8,938 nucleotides of DNA from AC-37 sp036389105 (GTDB lineage: Bacteria; Actinomycetota; Thermoleophilia; Solirubrobacterales; Thermoleophilaceae), in assembly GCA_036389105.1 (NCBI GenBank), contig DASVQK010000045.1, positions 1 through 8,938 on the forward strand. The letters run 5' to 3'. A model generated the notes under the pieces. It searched no databases. It was not told the DNA's origin and worked only from the letters and a program-made list of their open reading frames with translations. This document shows positions 1 to 6,452 of the stretch, one piece after another; position 1 is the first letter of the stretch; each line of letters begins with the position of its first letter. The position numbers and the translations under genes are program-made.

Positions 1-1371
1 CCGCTGTCGATGTGGTGCTACGGGATCGGGGCCACCGAGGGGCTCGACCTGCCCACGCACGCCGCCGAGCTCGAGTGGATGCAGGGGGCCGGCTTCAAGG
101 TGACTCCCGACTGGAAGGTGCACGGGGACCTGGAGTCGCTCGTGGCCGAGTGCCGCCGCTGGGAGGAGGACCGCGAGGGCCTCGACTACGAGATCGACGG
201 CGTGGTGGTCAAGGTCAACGACCTGGACCTCCAGCGCTCGCTGGGCGTGGTGGGCCGCGAGCCGCGCGGCGCCATCGCCTGGAAGTTCGCCCCGATGACC
301 GCCACCACCACGCTCCGCCGCGTGATGTGGAACGTGGGCCGCACCGGCCACATGGTGCCGTTCGCCGACCTCGCGCCCGTGCAGGTCTCGGGCGTGACCG
401 TGAAGCTCGCGACGCTGCACAACGAGGAGGACCTGCGCCGCAAGGACGTGCGCGAGGGCGACGAGGTGATCGTGATGCGCGCCGGCGACGTGATCCCGCA
501 GGTTGTCTCGCCCACGCCGAAGGCCCAGCGGCGCCGCAAGCGCTCCGCCCCGCCGGAGCCGCCGGCGGAGTGCCCGGCGTGCGGCACGGCGACCGTGAAG
601 CCGGACGGCGGCGTGTGGACCATCTGCCCCAACCGGGCCGGCTGCCCCGGACAGATCTTCCAGGCGGTCAAGCACTTCGTGAGCAAGGGCGCGATGGACA
701 TCGACGGGCTGGGGGAGAAGCAGGCCTACCGCTTCCTCTCCGACGGCCTGATCGCCGACGTCGCCGACATCTACACGCTCACCGAGGACCGGTTGACGGG
801 CCTCGAGGGCTTCGGCGAGATCTCGGCGCGCAACCTGCTGGCCTCGATCGAGGGCTCGAAGGAGACGCCGTTCTTCCGCGTGCTCTACGCCCTGGGCATC
901 CCGGGGATCGGCTACGTGAACGCCCGCGCGCTGGCGGGGCAGTTCCGCTCGATCGACGACCTGATCGCGGCCACGCCCGAGCAGATCGTGGAGACGCCGG
1001 GCATCGGCCCCGTGCTGGCGGAGACGATCGCCGAGACGCTGTCCGAGGAGCGCACCCGCCAGCTGATCGAGCGACTGCGCGGCCACGGGCTGAAGATGGA
1101 GCAGGAGGGCCCCCCGCCGGGCACCGACGGCAAGCTGGCGGGGCTCACGTTCGTGCTCACCGGGACGCTGCCCGACCTGTCCCGGGAGCGGGCGACGGAG
1201 ATGATCGAGGCCGAGGGCGGCAAGGTGACCGGGTCGGTGTCGAAGAAGACGAGCTACGTGGTGGCCGGCGCCGACCCCGGCTCCAAGCTGGCCAAGGCGC
1301 AGGAGGTGGGCGTCGAGGTGGTGGACAAGGACCGGCTGATGGAGCTGCTGGAGGCCGCTCAGCCCGCGTAG
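1..1371 (+). CDS. ligA: NAD+-dependent DNA ligase LigA, 5' end cut by the window
   Basis: This enzyme seals nicks in duplex DNA using NAD+, in replication and repair. The frame is open from base 1 and gives 456 codons. Family members are usually about 670 residues, so roughly 200 or more N-terminal residues are outside the window, including the Ia domain and the adenylated lysine (KxDG) motif. Visible in order: the end of the nucleotidyltransferase domain with DGVVVK (bases 196-213) and AWKFAP (277-294); the OB fold; a four-cysteine zinc finger (Cys codons at 571, 580, 625 and 643); helix-hairpin-helix repeats (about 690-1080, with GIPGIG and TPGIG); and a C-terminal BRCT domain (about 1129-1356, with FVLTGTL and GGKV). 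The first ATG in the window, at base 10, is internal and not the true start. The 3' end overlaps the converging carboxypeptidase gene by 13 bases. The order of domains is complete for the part present, and I see no frameshift. Identity is very secure. Confidence 0.98.
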   Translation, partial: PLSMWCYGIGATEGLDLPTHAAELEWMQGAGFKVTPDWKVHGDLESLVAECRRWEEDREGLDYEIDGVVVKVNDLDLQRSLGVVGREPRGAIAWKFAPMTATTTLRRVMWNVGRTGHMVPFADLAPVQVSGVTVKLATLHNEEDLRRKDVREGDEVIVMRAGDVIPQVVSPTPKAQRRRKRSAPPEPPAECPACGTATVKPDGGVWTICPNRAGCPGQIFQAVKHFVSKGAMDIDGLGEKQAYRFLSDGLIADVADIYTLTEDRLTGLEGFGEISARNLLASIEGSKETPFFRVLYALGIPGIGYVNARALAGQFRSIDDLIAATPEQIVETPGIGPVLAETIAETLSEERTRQLIERLRGHGLKMEQEGPPPGTDGKLAGLTFVLTGTLPDLSRERATEMIEAEGGKVTGSVSKKTSYVVAGADPGSKLAKAQEVGVEVVDKDRLMELLEAAQPA

Positions 1372-2567
1372 GCCGCTATCGCCTGGGCCATCTTGTCCTG
1401 GAGGTAGTGCGCCCGGTAGATGTTGGTCACGCCGTTCATCAGGATCGAGAACGCGATCTGGTGGCCGCCGCGCGAGCGGCAGTAGCCGGACAGGGCGCTG
1501 ACGCCGATCAGCGTGCCGGTCTTGGCCCGGCAGCGGTGGTGGGCAGGTCCGCTCCGCATCCGGTCGTAGAGCGTGCCGTTCACGCCCGCGATCGGCAGGG
1601 CGGCGTAGAAGGCGCGGTACTCGTCCCCCGAGCGCTCCCTGACGAGGAAGTCCACCACCTCCCGCGGCGCCGCCCTGTCCGCCCGGGACAGCCCGGAGCC
1701 GTCGGCCAGCCTGATCCTGGCGCCGCGCGAGCGCGCGAAGCGGACGATCGAGCGCGCCCCGCCGGTCGTGGTGCCGCCGCCCAGGCCCTTGGCCAGCGTC
1801 TCGGCGAAGTAGTTGTCCGACGGCACCGCGGTGAGCTGCGCGAGCTTGGACATCGGCTGCGACTCGACCCGCGCCAGCTCGATCGCGTCGTCGGGGGCGC
1901 GGCCGGCGGTGGCCGGCCTGCGCACCTTCACCCCGAGCTTGCGGAGGGCGTCGGTCAGGCGCGCCGCCGCGTAGGCCGGCGGGTTGCGCTGGAAGCGGCC
2001 GTTGGTCATCAGCCCGTGGTTGTAGACGAGCGCGGTGAGCGGCCCCGTCACCTCGCTGTCGGGGGCGAACCCGCCCGTCGGGCCCCCGCGCAGGGAGTCG
2101 AAGAGCGACTCGTCGCCCACGATCGAGCCCCGGACCAGCCGCAGGCCCTTGTCGTGGAGCTGGTGCGCCAGGGCCTCCACCGTGGCCCGGCCGTCGGCGC
2201 CGTACGCGTTGCGCACGTACTTGGCGCTGCCGAAGGCGGGATCGCCGCCGCCGCGGAGGTAGACGTCCCCCTCCGCCGTCCCCTTCAGGTCGAGCGGTCC
2301 GCCGACGAGCACCCGCGTTGGAACGGTGGCGCCGGGCCCGTGGCGGGCCAGCGCGGCCCCGCTGGTGAAGAGCTTGGTGTTGGACGCCAGGATGCGCGGC
2401 GTGCCGGCGCTCCAGGAGAACAGCCGCCTGCCGGTCTGCGCGTCGACGACATAGGCCCCGGAGGCGGCCCAGGAGACGCTCATCACCCGGCTCAGGGACC
2501 GCTTGAGCCCCGATTCCGGGGACGCGACCGCGCTCGCGGGTGACAGCGCCAGGAGGGCGGCGGCCAC
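1359..2567 (-). CDS. dacB: Secreted D-alanyl-D-alanine carboxypeptidase/endopeptidase, PBP4 (DacB, S13) family
   Basis: Members of this family remove the terminal D-Ala of peptidoglycan stem peptides or cut cross-links outside the membrane. Numbering from the GTG at 2567 (402 residues), the three penicillin-binding motifs are present in the right order: SNTK at 62-65 with nucleophile Ser62, SDN at 250-252, and KTG at 349-351. The length fits short Gram-positive-type PBP4 proteins. The GTG at 2567 is the only ATG/GTG/TTG in this frame after the upstream stop at 2730-2732, but it falls inside the hydrophobic part of a signal peptide. The same frame just upstream encodes two arginines followed by a leucine run (about 2568-2609), ending in an A-S-A type cleavage region near residues 11-16. 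Translation therefore probably begins further up, perhaps at CTG 2609. The protein has exactly two cysteines, 346 and 363, flanking KTG. Its 3' end overlaps ligA, and it diverges from the patatin gene. The family call is firm and the exact start is not. Confidence 0.93.
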   Translation of the reverse strand: MAAALLALSPASAVASPESGLKRSLSRVMSVSWAASGAYVVDAQTGRRLFSWSAGTPRILASNTKLFTSGAALARHGPGATVPTRVLVGGPLDLKGTAEGDVYLRGGGDPAFGSAKYVRNAYGADGRATVEALAHQLHDKGLRLVRGSIVGDESLFDSLRGGPTGGFAPDSEVTGPLTALVYNHGLMTNGRFQRNPPAYAAARLTDALRKLGVKVRRPATAGRAPDDAIELARVESQPMSKLAQLTAVPSDNYFAETLAKGLGGGTTTGGARSIVRFARSRGARIRLADGSGLSRADRAAPREVVDFLVRERSGDEYRAFYAALPIAGVNGTLYDRMRSGPAHHRCRAKTGTLIGVSALSGYCRSRGGHQIAFSILMNGVTNIYRAHYLQDKMAQAIAAYAG

Positions 2568-2619
2568 GAGCGAGAGGAGCAGCCGGCGGGTGGGGGGGCC
2601 GTCGGGCAGGACCGCGCCC

Positions 2620-2625
2620 AGGCTA
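2620..2625 (-). promoter_or_regulatory. Possible -10 element for the carboxypeptidase gene
   Basis: Read on the minus strand this is TAGCCT, fitting the TANNNT pattern of actinobacterial -10 elements. It lies 10 bases upstream of the CTG at 2609, which precedes the signal-peptide-coding stretch, so transcription would start at or just before that codon. There is no convincing -35 and no Shine-Dalgarno sequence. A hexamer this loose occurs often by chance, so the only support is its position. Confidence 0.25.
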
Positions 2626-2694
2626 GCGCCGCTGCTTGCGGAAATGCGCCGGACGACGCCAACGCCGCGCCCGGTCGGGCGCCAGGGCCGCTGC

Positions 2695-2700
2695 CATACT
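2695..2700 (+). promoter_or_regulatory. Probable -10 element of the patatin gene, leaderless arrangement
   Basis: CATACT lies five bases before the GTG at 2706 and is preceded by TG one base upstream, as in an extended -10 element (TGCCATACT, 2692-2700). Transcription would then begin at about 2706-2707, on the start codon itself. No Shine-Dalgarno sequence precedes either candidate start (2706 or 2712), which fits a leaderless mRNA, a common arrangement in Actinomycetota. I see no good -35. Confidence 0.4.
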
Positions 2701-2705
2701 GGCCC

Positions 2706-3977
2706 GTGCCCATGGGCAACGTCGTCAAGCTAGAGAAGCCCCGCAGGGGCGCGCCCGCCCGCAAGCCGGCGCGCCGCCGCGGCCGCCGCTCCCGCACCGC
2801 CCTGGTGCTCGGGGGCGGAGGGGTGACCGGCGGTGTCTACGAGATCGGGGCCCTCAGGGCGCTCGACCTGCTGGCCGTCAACCGCACGATCAACGAGTTC
2901 GACGTCTACGTGGGCACCAGCGCGGGCTCGTTCGTGGCCAGCCTGGTGGCCAACGGGGTGACCCCCGAGGAGATGATGCGGGTGGTCAATCAGCAGTCGC
3001 CCACCCCGTTCCCCGACATCAACATGGGCACGGTGCTCCAGCCGGGCTACGGGGAGCTGGTCAAGAGCGTGGTGGCCCTGCCGCTGCGCAGCGTCGGCCT
3101 GGTCCGCGCGCTGCTGGGCAACCTGCGCCAGACCTCGCTGATGGACATCATGCTGGGCCTGGCCGAGGGCCTGCCGCCGGGGCTGTACGACGGAGGCGGC
3201 ATCGAGCGGTACCTGAACGAGGTCCTGAGCGATCCCGACCGCGCCAACGACTTCCGCCTGCTCGAGAACGAGCTCTACCTGACCGCCACCGACCTCGACA
3301 CGTGCGAGCGGATCGTGTTCGGCACCGAGGGCTGGGACGACGTGCCGATCGCCCGCGCCGCCGCCGCGTCCACCGCCCTGCCGATGGTCTACCGGCCGAT
3401 GGAGGTCAAGGGCCGCCAGCTGGTGGACGGCGGCATCGGCTCGACCACCAACGTGGACATCGCGGTGGAGCACGGGGCCAAGTTCGTCGTGGTGGTCAAC
3501 CCGCTCGTCCCGTACGTCAACGACTTCCAGAAGATGATCCCCACGATGCTCGGCAGCCGCGTGCGCCGCGTGGCGGACATGGGCTTCCCGCAGGTGGGTT
3601 ACCAGGCGTTCAAGCTGCTGGCCCACCAGCGCCTGCACGAGGCCGTGGCGCACTGGCAGGACAAGTACCCGGGCGTGGACATCCTCCTTATCGAGCCCGA
3701 TCCCCACGACGAGCTGATGTTCGACACGAACATCATGAACTTCACCCGGCGCGTGGAGATAGCCCGCCACGGGTTCGAGTCGGTCACGCTCCAGCTGGCC
3801 AAGGACTACGACGGGCTCCGCTCCGTTTGCGCCAAGCACGGCATCGAGATCTCGGCCACCCGCGTCCGCAAGGTCATCCGCCACTTCGATCGGGAGAAGG
3901 AGCGCACGCGCGCCTGGCGCCGGATCCTGGAGCAGACCACCGGCGCGCTGCTGCGGCAGTCCGAGGGCGACGCCTAG
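2706..3977 (+). CDS. Patatin-like phospholipase
   Basis: Patatin-family proteins are Ser-Asp dyad lipid acyl hydrolases that release fatty acids from phospholipids or other acyl lipids. The 423-residue product has the full signature: a glycine-rich oxyanion loop GGGGVTGG at 36-43, the nucleophile elbow GTSAG at 70-74 with Ser72, and the DGG motif at 241-243 with catalytic Asp241. Residues 8-30 are very rich in Arg and Lys, with no signal peptide or membrane helix. The protein is therefore probably cytoplasmic, and the basic tail may touch anionic membrane or nucleic acid (inference). The region after DGG, about 180 residues, is long for a minimal patatin domain and is mostly helical-looking, without a motif I recognise. 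The start is GTG 2706, or ATG 2712 two codons later; the -10 placement favours 2706. It is the only plus-strand gene in the middle of the window and stands alone. The substrate cannot be told from sequence. Confidence 0.92.
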   Translation: MPMGNVVKLEKPRRGAPARKPARRRGRRSRTALVLGGGGVTGGVYEIGALRALDLLAVNRTINEFDVYVGTSAGSFVASLVANGVTPEEMMRVVNQQSPTPFPDINMGTVLQPGYGELVKSVVALPLRSVGLVRALLGNLRQTSLMDIMLGLAEGLPPGLYDGGGIERYLNEVLSDPDRANDFRLLENELYLTATDLDTCERIVFGTEGWDDVPIARAAAASTALPMVYRPMEVKGRQLVDGGIGSTTNVDIAVEHGAKFVVVVNPLVPYVNDFQKMIPTMLGSRVRRVADMGFPQVGYQAFKLLAHQRLHEAVAHWQDKYPGVDILLIEPDPHDELMFDTNIMNFTRRVEIARHGFESVTLQLAKDYDGLRSVCAKHGIEISATRVRKVIRHFDREKERTRAWRRILEQTTGALLRQSEGDA

Positions 3978-3990
3978 CGGTCGCTACCGC
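3977..3990. terminator. Small stem-loop between two converging genes, possible weak bidirectional terminator
   Basis: GCGGT (3977-3981) and ACCGC (3986-3990) can pair around a four-base CGCT loop. It spans the six bases between the patatin stop and the stop of the converging small gene, where a terminator would be expected. The stem is only five pairs and there is no T tract on either strand, so it may simply be chance in GC-rich DNA. Confidence 0.25.
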
Positions 3991-4280
3991 GGCAGGCTGC
4001 GCTCGGAGTTGAGCGCGGCGGCGCGCTGGCGCGCCTCCGCCATCGCCTCGTGCAGCCGGTCGTCGAAGTCGTCGTCCGCGGGGTCGAGCGTGCGCAGGAC
4101 GAGCGGCGCCTGGCCGGGGCACTCCAGGCGGATGGCCACCTCGCCGTTCGTGAGCGACCGGTGGACGGGCTGCCACGTGCCGCCGACCTCCGTTCGCTGC
4201 GCCCAGCGGACCAGCCGGCGCGCGAGCACGAAGATGACGACCAGGAGGATGAGCGCCGCGAGGATCGCCAGGGCGCGCAT
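3984..4280 (-). CDS. Small membrane-anchored protein of unknown function, last gene of the block
   Basis: I do not recognise the family. The 98-residue product begins with a hydrophobic helix (about residues 3-20, Leu/Ile/Val/Ala rich), followed at once by a basic stretch (RRLVRW). By the positive-inside rule this puts the C-terminal part in the cytoplasm. Residues 30-60 look like a short beta-rich unit (TWQPVHRSL, AIRLECPG). An acidic patch DPADDDFDD follows at about 66-74, and then an Ala/Arg/Glu-rich helix. It starts at ATG 4280, six bases after the stop of the SPFH gene. There is no clear Shine-Dalgarno sequence, which suggests translation coupled to the gene before it. Third-position G/C is high and the frame is compact, supporting a real gene. 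Being next to the SPFH gene, it may be a partner or accessory of that protein, but this is only context. Confidence 0.78.
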   Translation of the reverse strand: MRALAILAALILLVVIFVLARRLVRWAQRTEVGGTWQPVHRSLTNGEVAIRLECPGQAPLVLRTLDPADDDFDDRLHEAMAEARQRAAALNSERSLPR

Positions 4281-4286
4281 GGCGGC

Positions 4287-5330
4287 CTAGGGCGTGACGG
4301 CGAAGTCGCCGCCGGGCGCGAACGTCTCGATGGTGGGCGGGATGGCCTTGAGCTCGTCGATCTTGGCGCAGGCCGGGCAGCCGCGGTAGCCGCTCTGGCG
4401 GATGCGGTTCGCCTTGGCATCCAACGCGGCCTGCTTGACGTGCGCCTCGCTCAGCGACACGGCGCCGAAGGCGGCCTGGGCGTCGTCCACGGCCTCCTGC
4501 ACCTTGTCAGGCAGCGTGACCCCGCGCAGGATGAAGCGGATGCCCACCAGGTAGTCGCCGCCCAGCTCGCTGCGCAGGTCGCGCGTCAGGGAGATGTTGA
4601 TCGCGTTCTGGATCCTGATCAGGTTGGCGTTGTTCTTGCGCCCCTGCACCGCGGAGACGTTGCGGACGTTGCCCTGGTTCTGCACCAGCGCACAGGACGA
4701 GACGAGCTCCTTGCAGGGGAAGTTGCCGATCTGCTCGCGCAGGTTGTTGTCGATCACCGGCCGGATGGCCTGGTTGAGGAAGCTGGCCCAGCCGACGTCC
4801 CCGTCGTAGGGATGCTCGCCGCCGAAGGTGCGCGTGCCGAACTTGTTGTCGAACTGCGCGATGGCGCAGGTGGGCTGCCGCGCCTGGAGGTCGTCGGTGT
4901 TGGTGCCCTGGCAGTTGGAGATGTCGGTGTTGAGCGTGAAGTAGAGCGTGCCCTCGATGCCCACGAACACGCCGTCGCTGGTGGGCACGTGCACCACGTC
5001 TATGCCCTGCACGTCGCCCTCGTCGCCCTTCGCGGAGATCGTGTAGAAGCGCTGCTGCGCCGGGTACTTGTGCACCTGCGACCACATGCCGGTGGCGGTG
5101 AGGCCCGAGGCGGGCCCGATCACCTGGCGGACCCTGTGGTTGTCGAAGATGCCGCCGTTGCGCACCACGGCGATCTCGCCGCCGCTGGTCTTGTCGAAGC
5201 TGCTGAGCCAGCCCACCACCAGGATCAGGATCAGGAGCGCGCCACCCACGAACGCCGCGGCCACCAGCCAGGCGGTGCCGCCCCCGCCCGGGCGGCGGGA
5301 GGCCCTCGCGCGCATGCTCGACTGCTCCAT
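4287..5330 (-). CDS. Membrane-anchored SPFH/band 7 (prohibitin/stomatin-like) protein
   Basis: SPFH proteins form membrane-bound ring or cage scaffolds that organise membrane areas or regulate proteases. The 347-residue product has a basic N-terminus (RARASRR, 7-13), one transmembrane helix (about 20-42), an SPFH domain from about residue 50 to 270, a helical stretch (about 275-315, rich in Ala, Gln and Glu), and a tail with CPAC at 318-321 and FAPGGDFAVTP at the end. The basic N-terminus suggests N-inside, so the domain would face outward as in HflK/HflC. Six cysteines (140, 155, 206, 213, 318, 321) fall in three close pairs. The ATG at 5330 shares one base with the stop of the aminotransferase gene (TGATG) and has AGGGAG four bases upstream, so the start is well supported. 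The frame stays open far beyond this ATG, opposite and out of phase with the aminotransferase, but that extension is not coding. Family call firm; biological role unknown. Confidence 0.88.
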   Translation of the reverse strand: MEQSSMRARASRRPGGGGTAWLVAAAFVGGALLILILVVGWLSSFDKTSGGEIAVVRNGGIFDNHRVRQVIGPASGLTATGMWSQVHKYPAQQRFYTISAKGDEGDVQGIDVVHVPTSDGVFVGIEGTLYFTLNTDISNCQGTNTDDLQARQPTCAIAQFDNKFGTRTFGGEHPYDGDVGWASFLNQAIRPVIDNNLREQIGNFPCKELVSSCALVQNQGNVRNVSAVQGRKNNANLIRIQNAINISLTRDLRSELGGDYLVGIRFILRGVTLPDKVQEAVDDAQAAFGAVSLSEAHVKQAALDAKANRIRQSGYRGCPACAKIDELKAIPPTIETFAPGGDFAVTP

Positions 5331-6451
5331 CAGGCTCCCTTCACGGCTTCGCGGAGCGCGCTCAGCAGCCGGTCCGTGGCGGCCGGGCCGCGGATCGAGG
5401 CGCGGACGTGGTCGTCGGCCCCCAGCGGCCCGCCGGGGGCCACCAGCACGCGGCCCTCCTCCAGGCGCGCGGCCAGGTGGGCGCCCGTCAGGCCGGCCGC
5501 GTGCAGCCAGACGAAGTTGGCCTGCGAATCGGGCGCGTCGACCGGCAGGTCGTGCAGCTCGCGCAGCAGCCGTGTGCGCTGCTCGGCCACCAGCGCCTGC
5601 CGCCGATCGATCTCGCGGTCGCCCATCTCGAGCGCGTACGCGACGCCGGCCTGGGTGAGCACGTTGACCCCGAGCGCCGGAGCGATCGAGCCGAGGAGCG
5701 AGGCCGCCGACGGCGAGCCGACCGCGTAGCCCGCCCGCAGGCCCGACAGGCCGTAGACCTTCGAGAAGGTGCGGAACACCAGCAGGCGCGGGAACGCGTC
5801 CACGAGCCGCAGCACCGAATCGCGCGGCTCGACCGTCTGGAACTCGACGTAGGCCTCGTCCACCAGCAGGTGGACGCCCTCCGGCAGCGAGCCGGCGAAC
5901 GCGGCCAGCGCGTCCGCGGTCAGGTAGCCGCCGGTCGGGTCGTTGGGGTTGCACACCACCACCACGCGCGCGCGGTCGGTCACGGCGGCGCGCAGGCGGT
6001 CCAGGTCCACCCGGTCGGCCGCCAGCTCCACCGCGACCGGCTTGGCGCCGGCGCGCTGGGCCATCAGCGGGTAGAGCGGGTAGGACGGCCACGGCGTGAC
6101 CAGCTCGTCGCCCCTTCCCAGGAGCACCAGCGCGGCGGCCTGGAGCAGCTCGCCGGCGCCGTTGCCGACCACGACCTGCTCGGCGTCCACGCCGTGCCGC
6201 TCGGCCAGCAGGCGCCGGATGCGCGCCGCGTGGCGGTCGGGATAGCTGTTCACGCGTCCACGCGCGGCGTAGATGGCTGCGTTCATGATCTCCGAGTGCG
6301 GGAAGTCGGGCCACTCCGTATTCGACAGGTCCAGCGCGGGGACCTCCGCAAGCGCCAGGGCCTTCTCGCGTGCGCGCCGTTGGCGCAGCACGCGGTTGAC
6401 CGACTCCTGGTCGATGTCGTCGAACTGGCGGTAGTAGTCGAGCAGACCCAA
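5330..6451 (-). CDS. PLP-dependent class I/II aminotransferase, HisC-like (histidinol-phosphate aminotransferase family)
   Basis: This is a fold-type I PLP enzyme that moves an amino group between an amino acid or amino-acid phosphate and a 2-oxo acid. The 373-residue product shows NPNDPTG at 168-174, DEAY at 198-201 (Asp198 binds the pyridine nitrogen), the PLP lysine Lys231 in FSKVYGLSGLRAGY, and a C-terminal RASIRGP with Arg350 where HisC carries its carboxylate-binding arginine. The Asn normally found just before PTG is Asp171 here. The start is TTG 6451, one base after the stop of the preceding gene; no ATG or GTG gives a complete N-terminus, and no clear Shine-Dalgarno sequence is visible. 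It overlaps the next gene's ATG by one base. There are no other histidine-pathway genes around it. It could therefore be a true HisC outside the his cluster, or an aminotransferase for another substrate such as an aromatic or phosphorylated amino acid. Fold and cofactor are certain; the substrate is not. Confidence 0.9.
   Translation of the reverse strand: MGLLDYYRQFDDIDQESVNRVLRQRRAREKALALAEVPALDLSNTEWPDFPHSEIMNAAIYAARGRVNSYPDRHAARIRRLLAERHGVDAEQVVVGNGAGELLQAAALVLLGRGDELVTPWPSYPLYPLMAQRAGAKPVAVELAADRVDLDRLRAAVTDRARVVVVCNPNDPTGGYLTADALAAFAGSLPEGVHLLVDEAYVEFQTVEPRDSVLRLVDAFPRLLVFRTFSKVYGLSGLRAGYAVGSPSAASLLGSIAPALGVNVLTQAGVAYALEMGDREIDRRQALVAEQRTRLLRELHDLPVDAPDSQANFVWLHAAGLTGAHLAARLEEGRVLVAPGGPLGADDHVRASIRGPAATDRLLSALREAVKGA
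5335..5340 (-). promoter_or_regulatory. Ribosome binding site of the SPFH gene
   Basis: On the minus strand this reads AGGGAG, four bases before the ATG at 5330, inside the last codons of the aminotransferase gene. It fixes the SPFH start at 5330 and rejects the much longer open frame that reaches 6314. Together with the TGATG stop-start overlap it implies coupled translation of the two genes. Confidence 0.7.
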
Positions 6452-6452
6452 G

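Noticed and set aside
1370..1384. Short inverted repeat AGGC/GCCT after the ligA stop
   Set aside because: It has only four base pairs, no T tract, and lies within the carboxypeptidase coding sequence; too weak to call a terminator.
12..2543. An 843-codon open frame on the plus strand across ligA and the carboxypeptidase gene
   Set aside because: Its translation is Arg/Gly/Ala-rich low complexity without domains, and it lies over two well-identified genes. It is a by-product of very high GC content, where stop codons are rare in the other frames.
2730..3884. A 384-codon minus-strand open frame opposite the patatin gene
   Set aside because: The plus strand has the complete Ser-Asp patatin signature, while the minus frame is His/Val/Gln-rich with no recognisable feature.
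4050..5729. A 559-codon plus-strand open frame opposite the SPFH gene and its neighbours
   Set aside because: It crosses three minus-strand genes and shows no domain, only GC-rich shadow composition.
5331..6314. N-terminal extension of the SPFH frame up to base 6314
   Set aside because: The extension is Arg/Gly/Ala low complexity, read out of phase over the aminotransferase. A ribosome binding site and an ATG at 5330 mark the true SPFH start directly before its basic tail and membrane helix.
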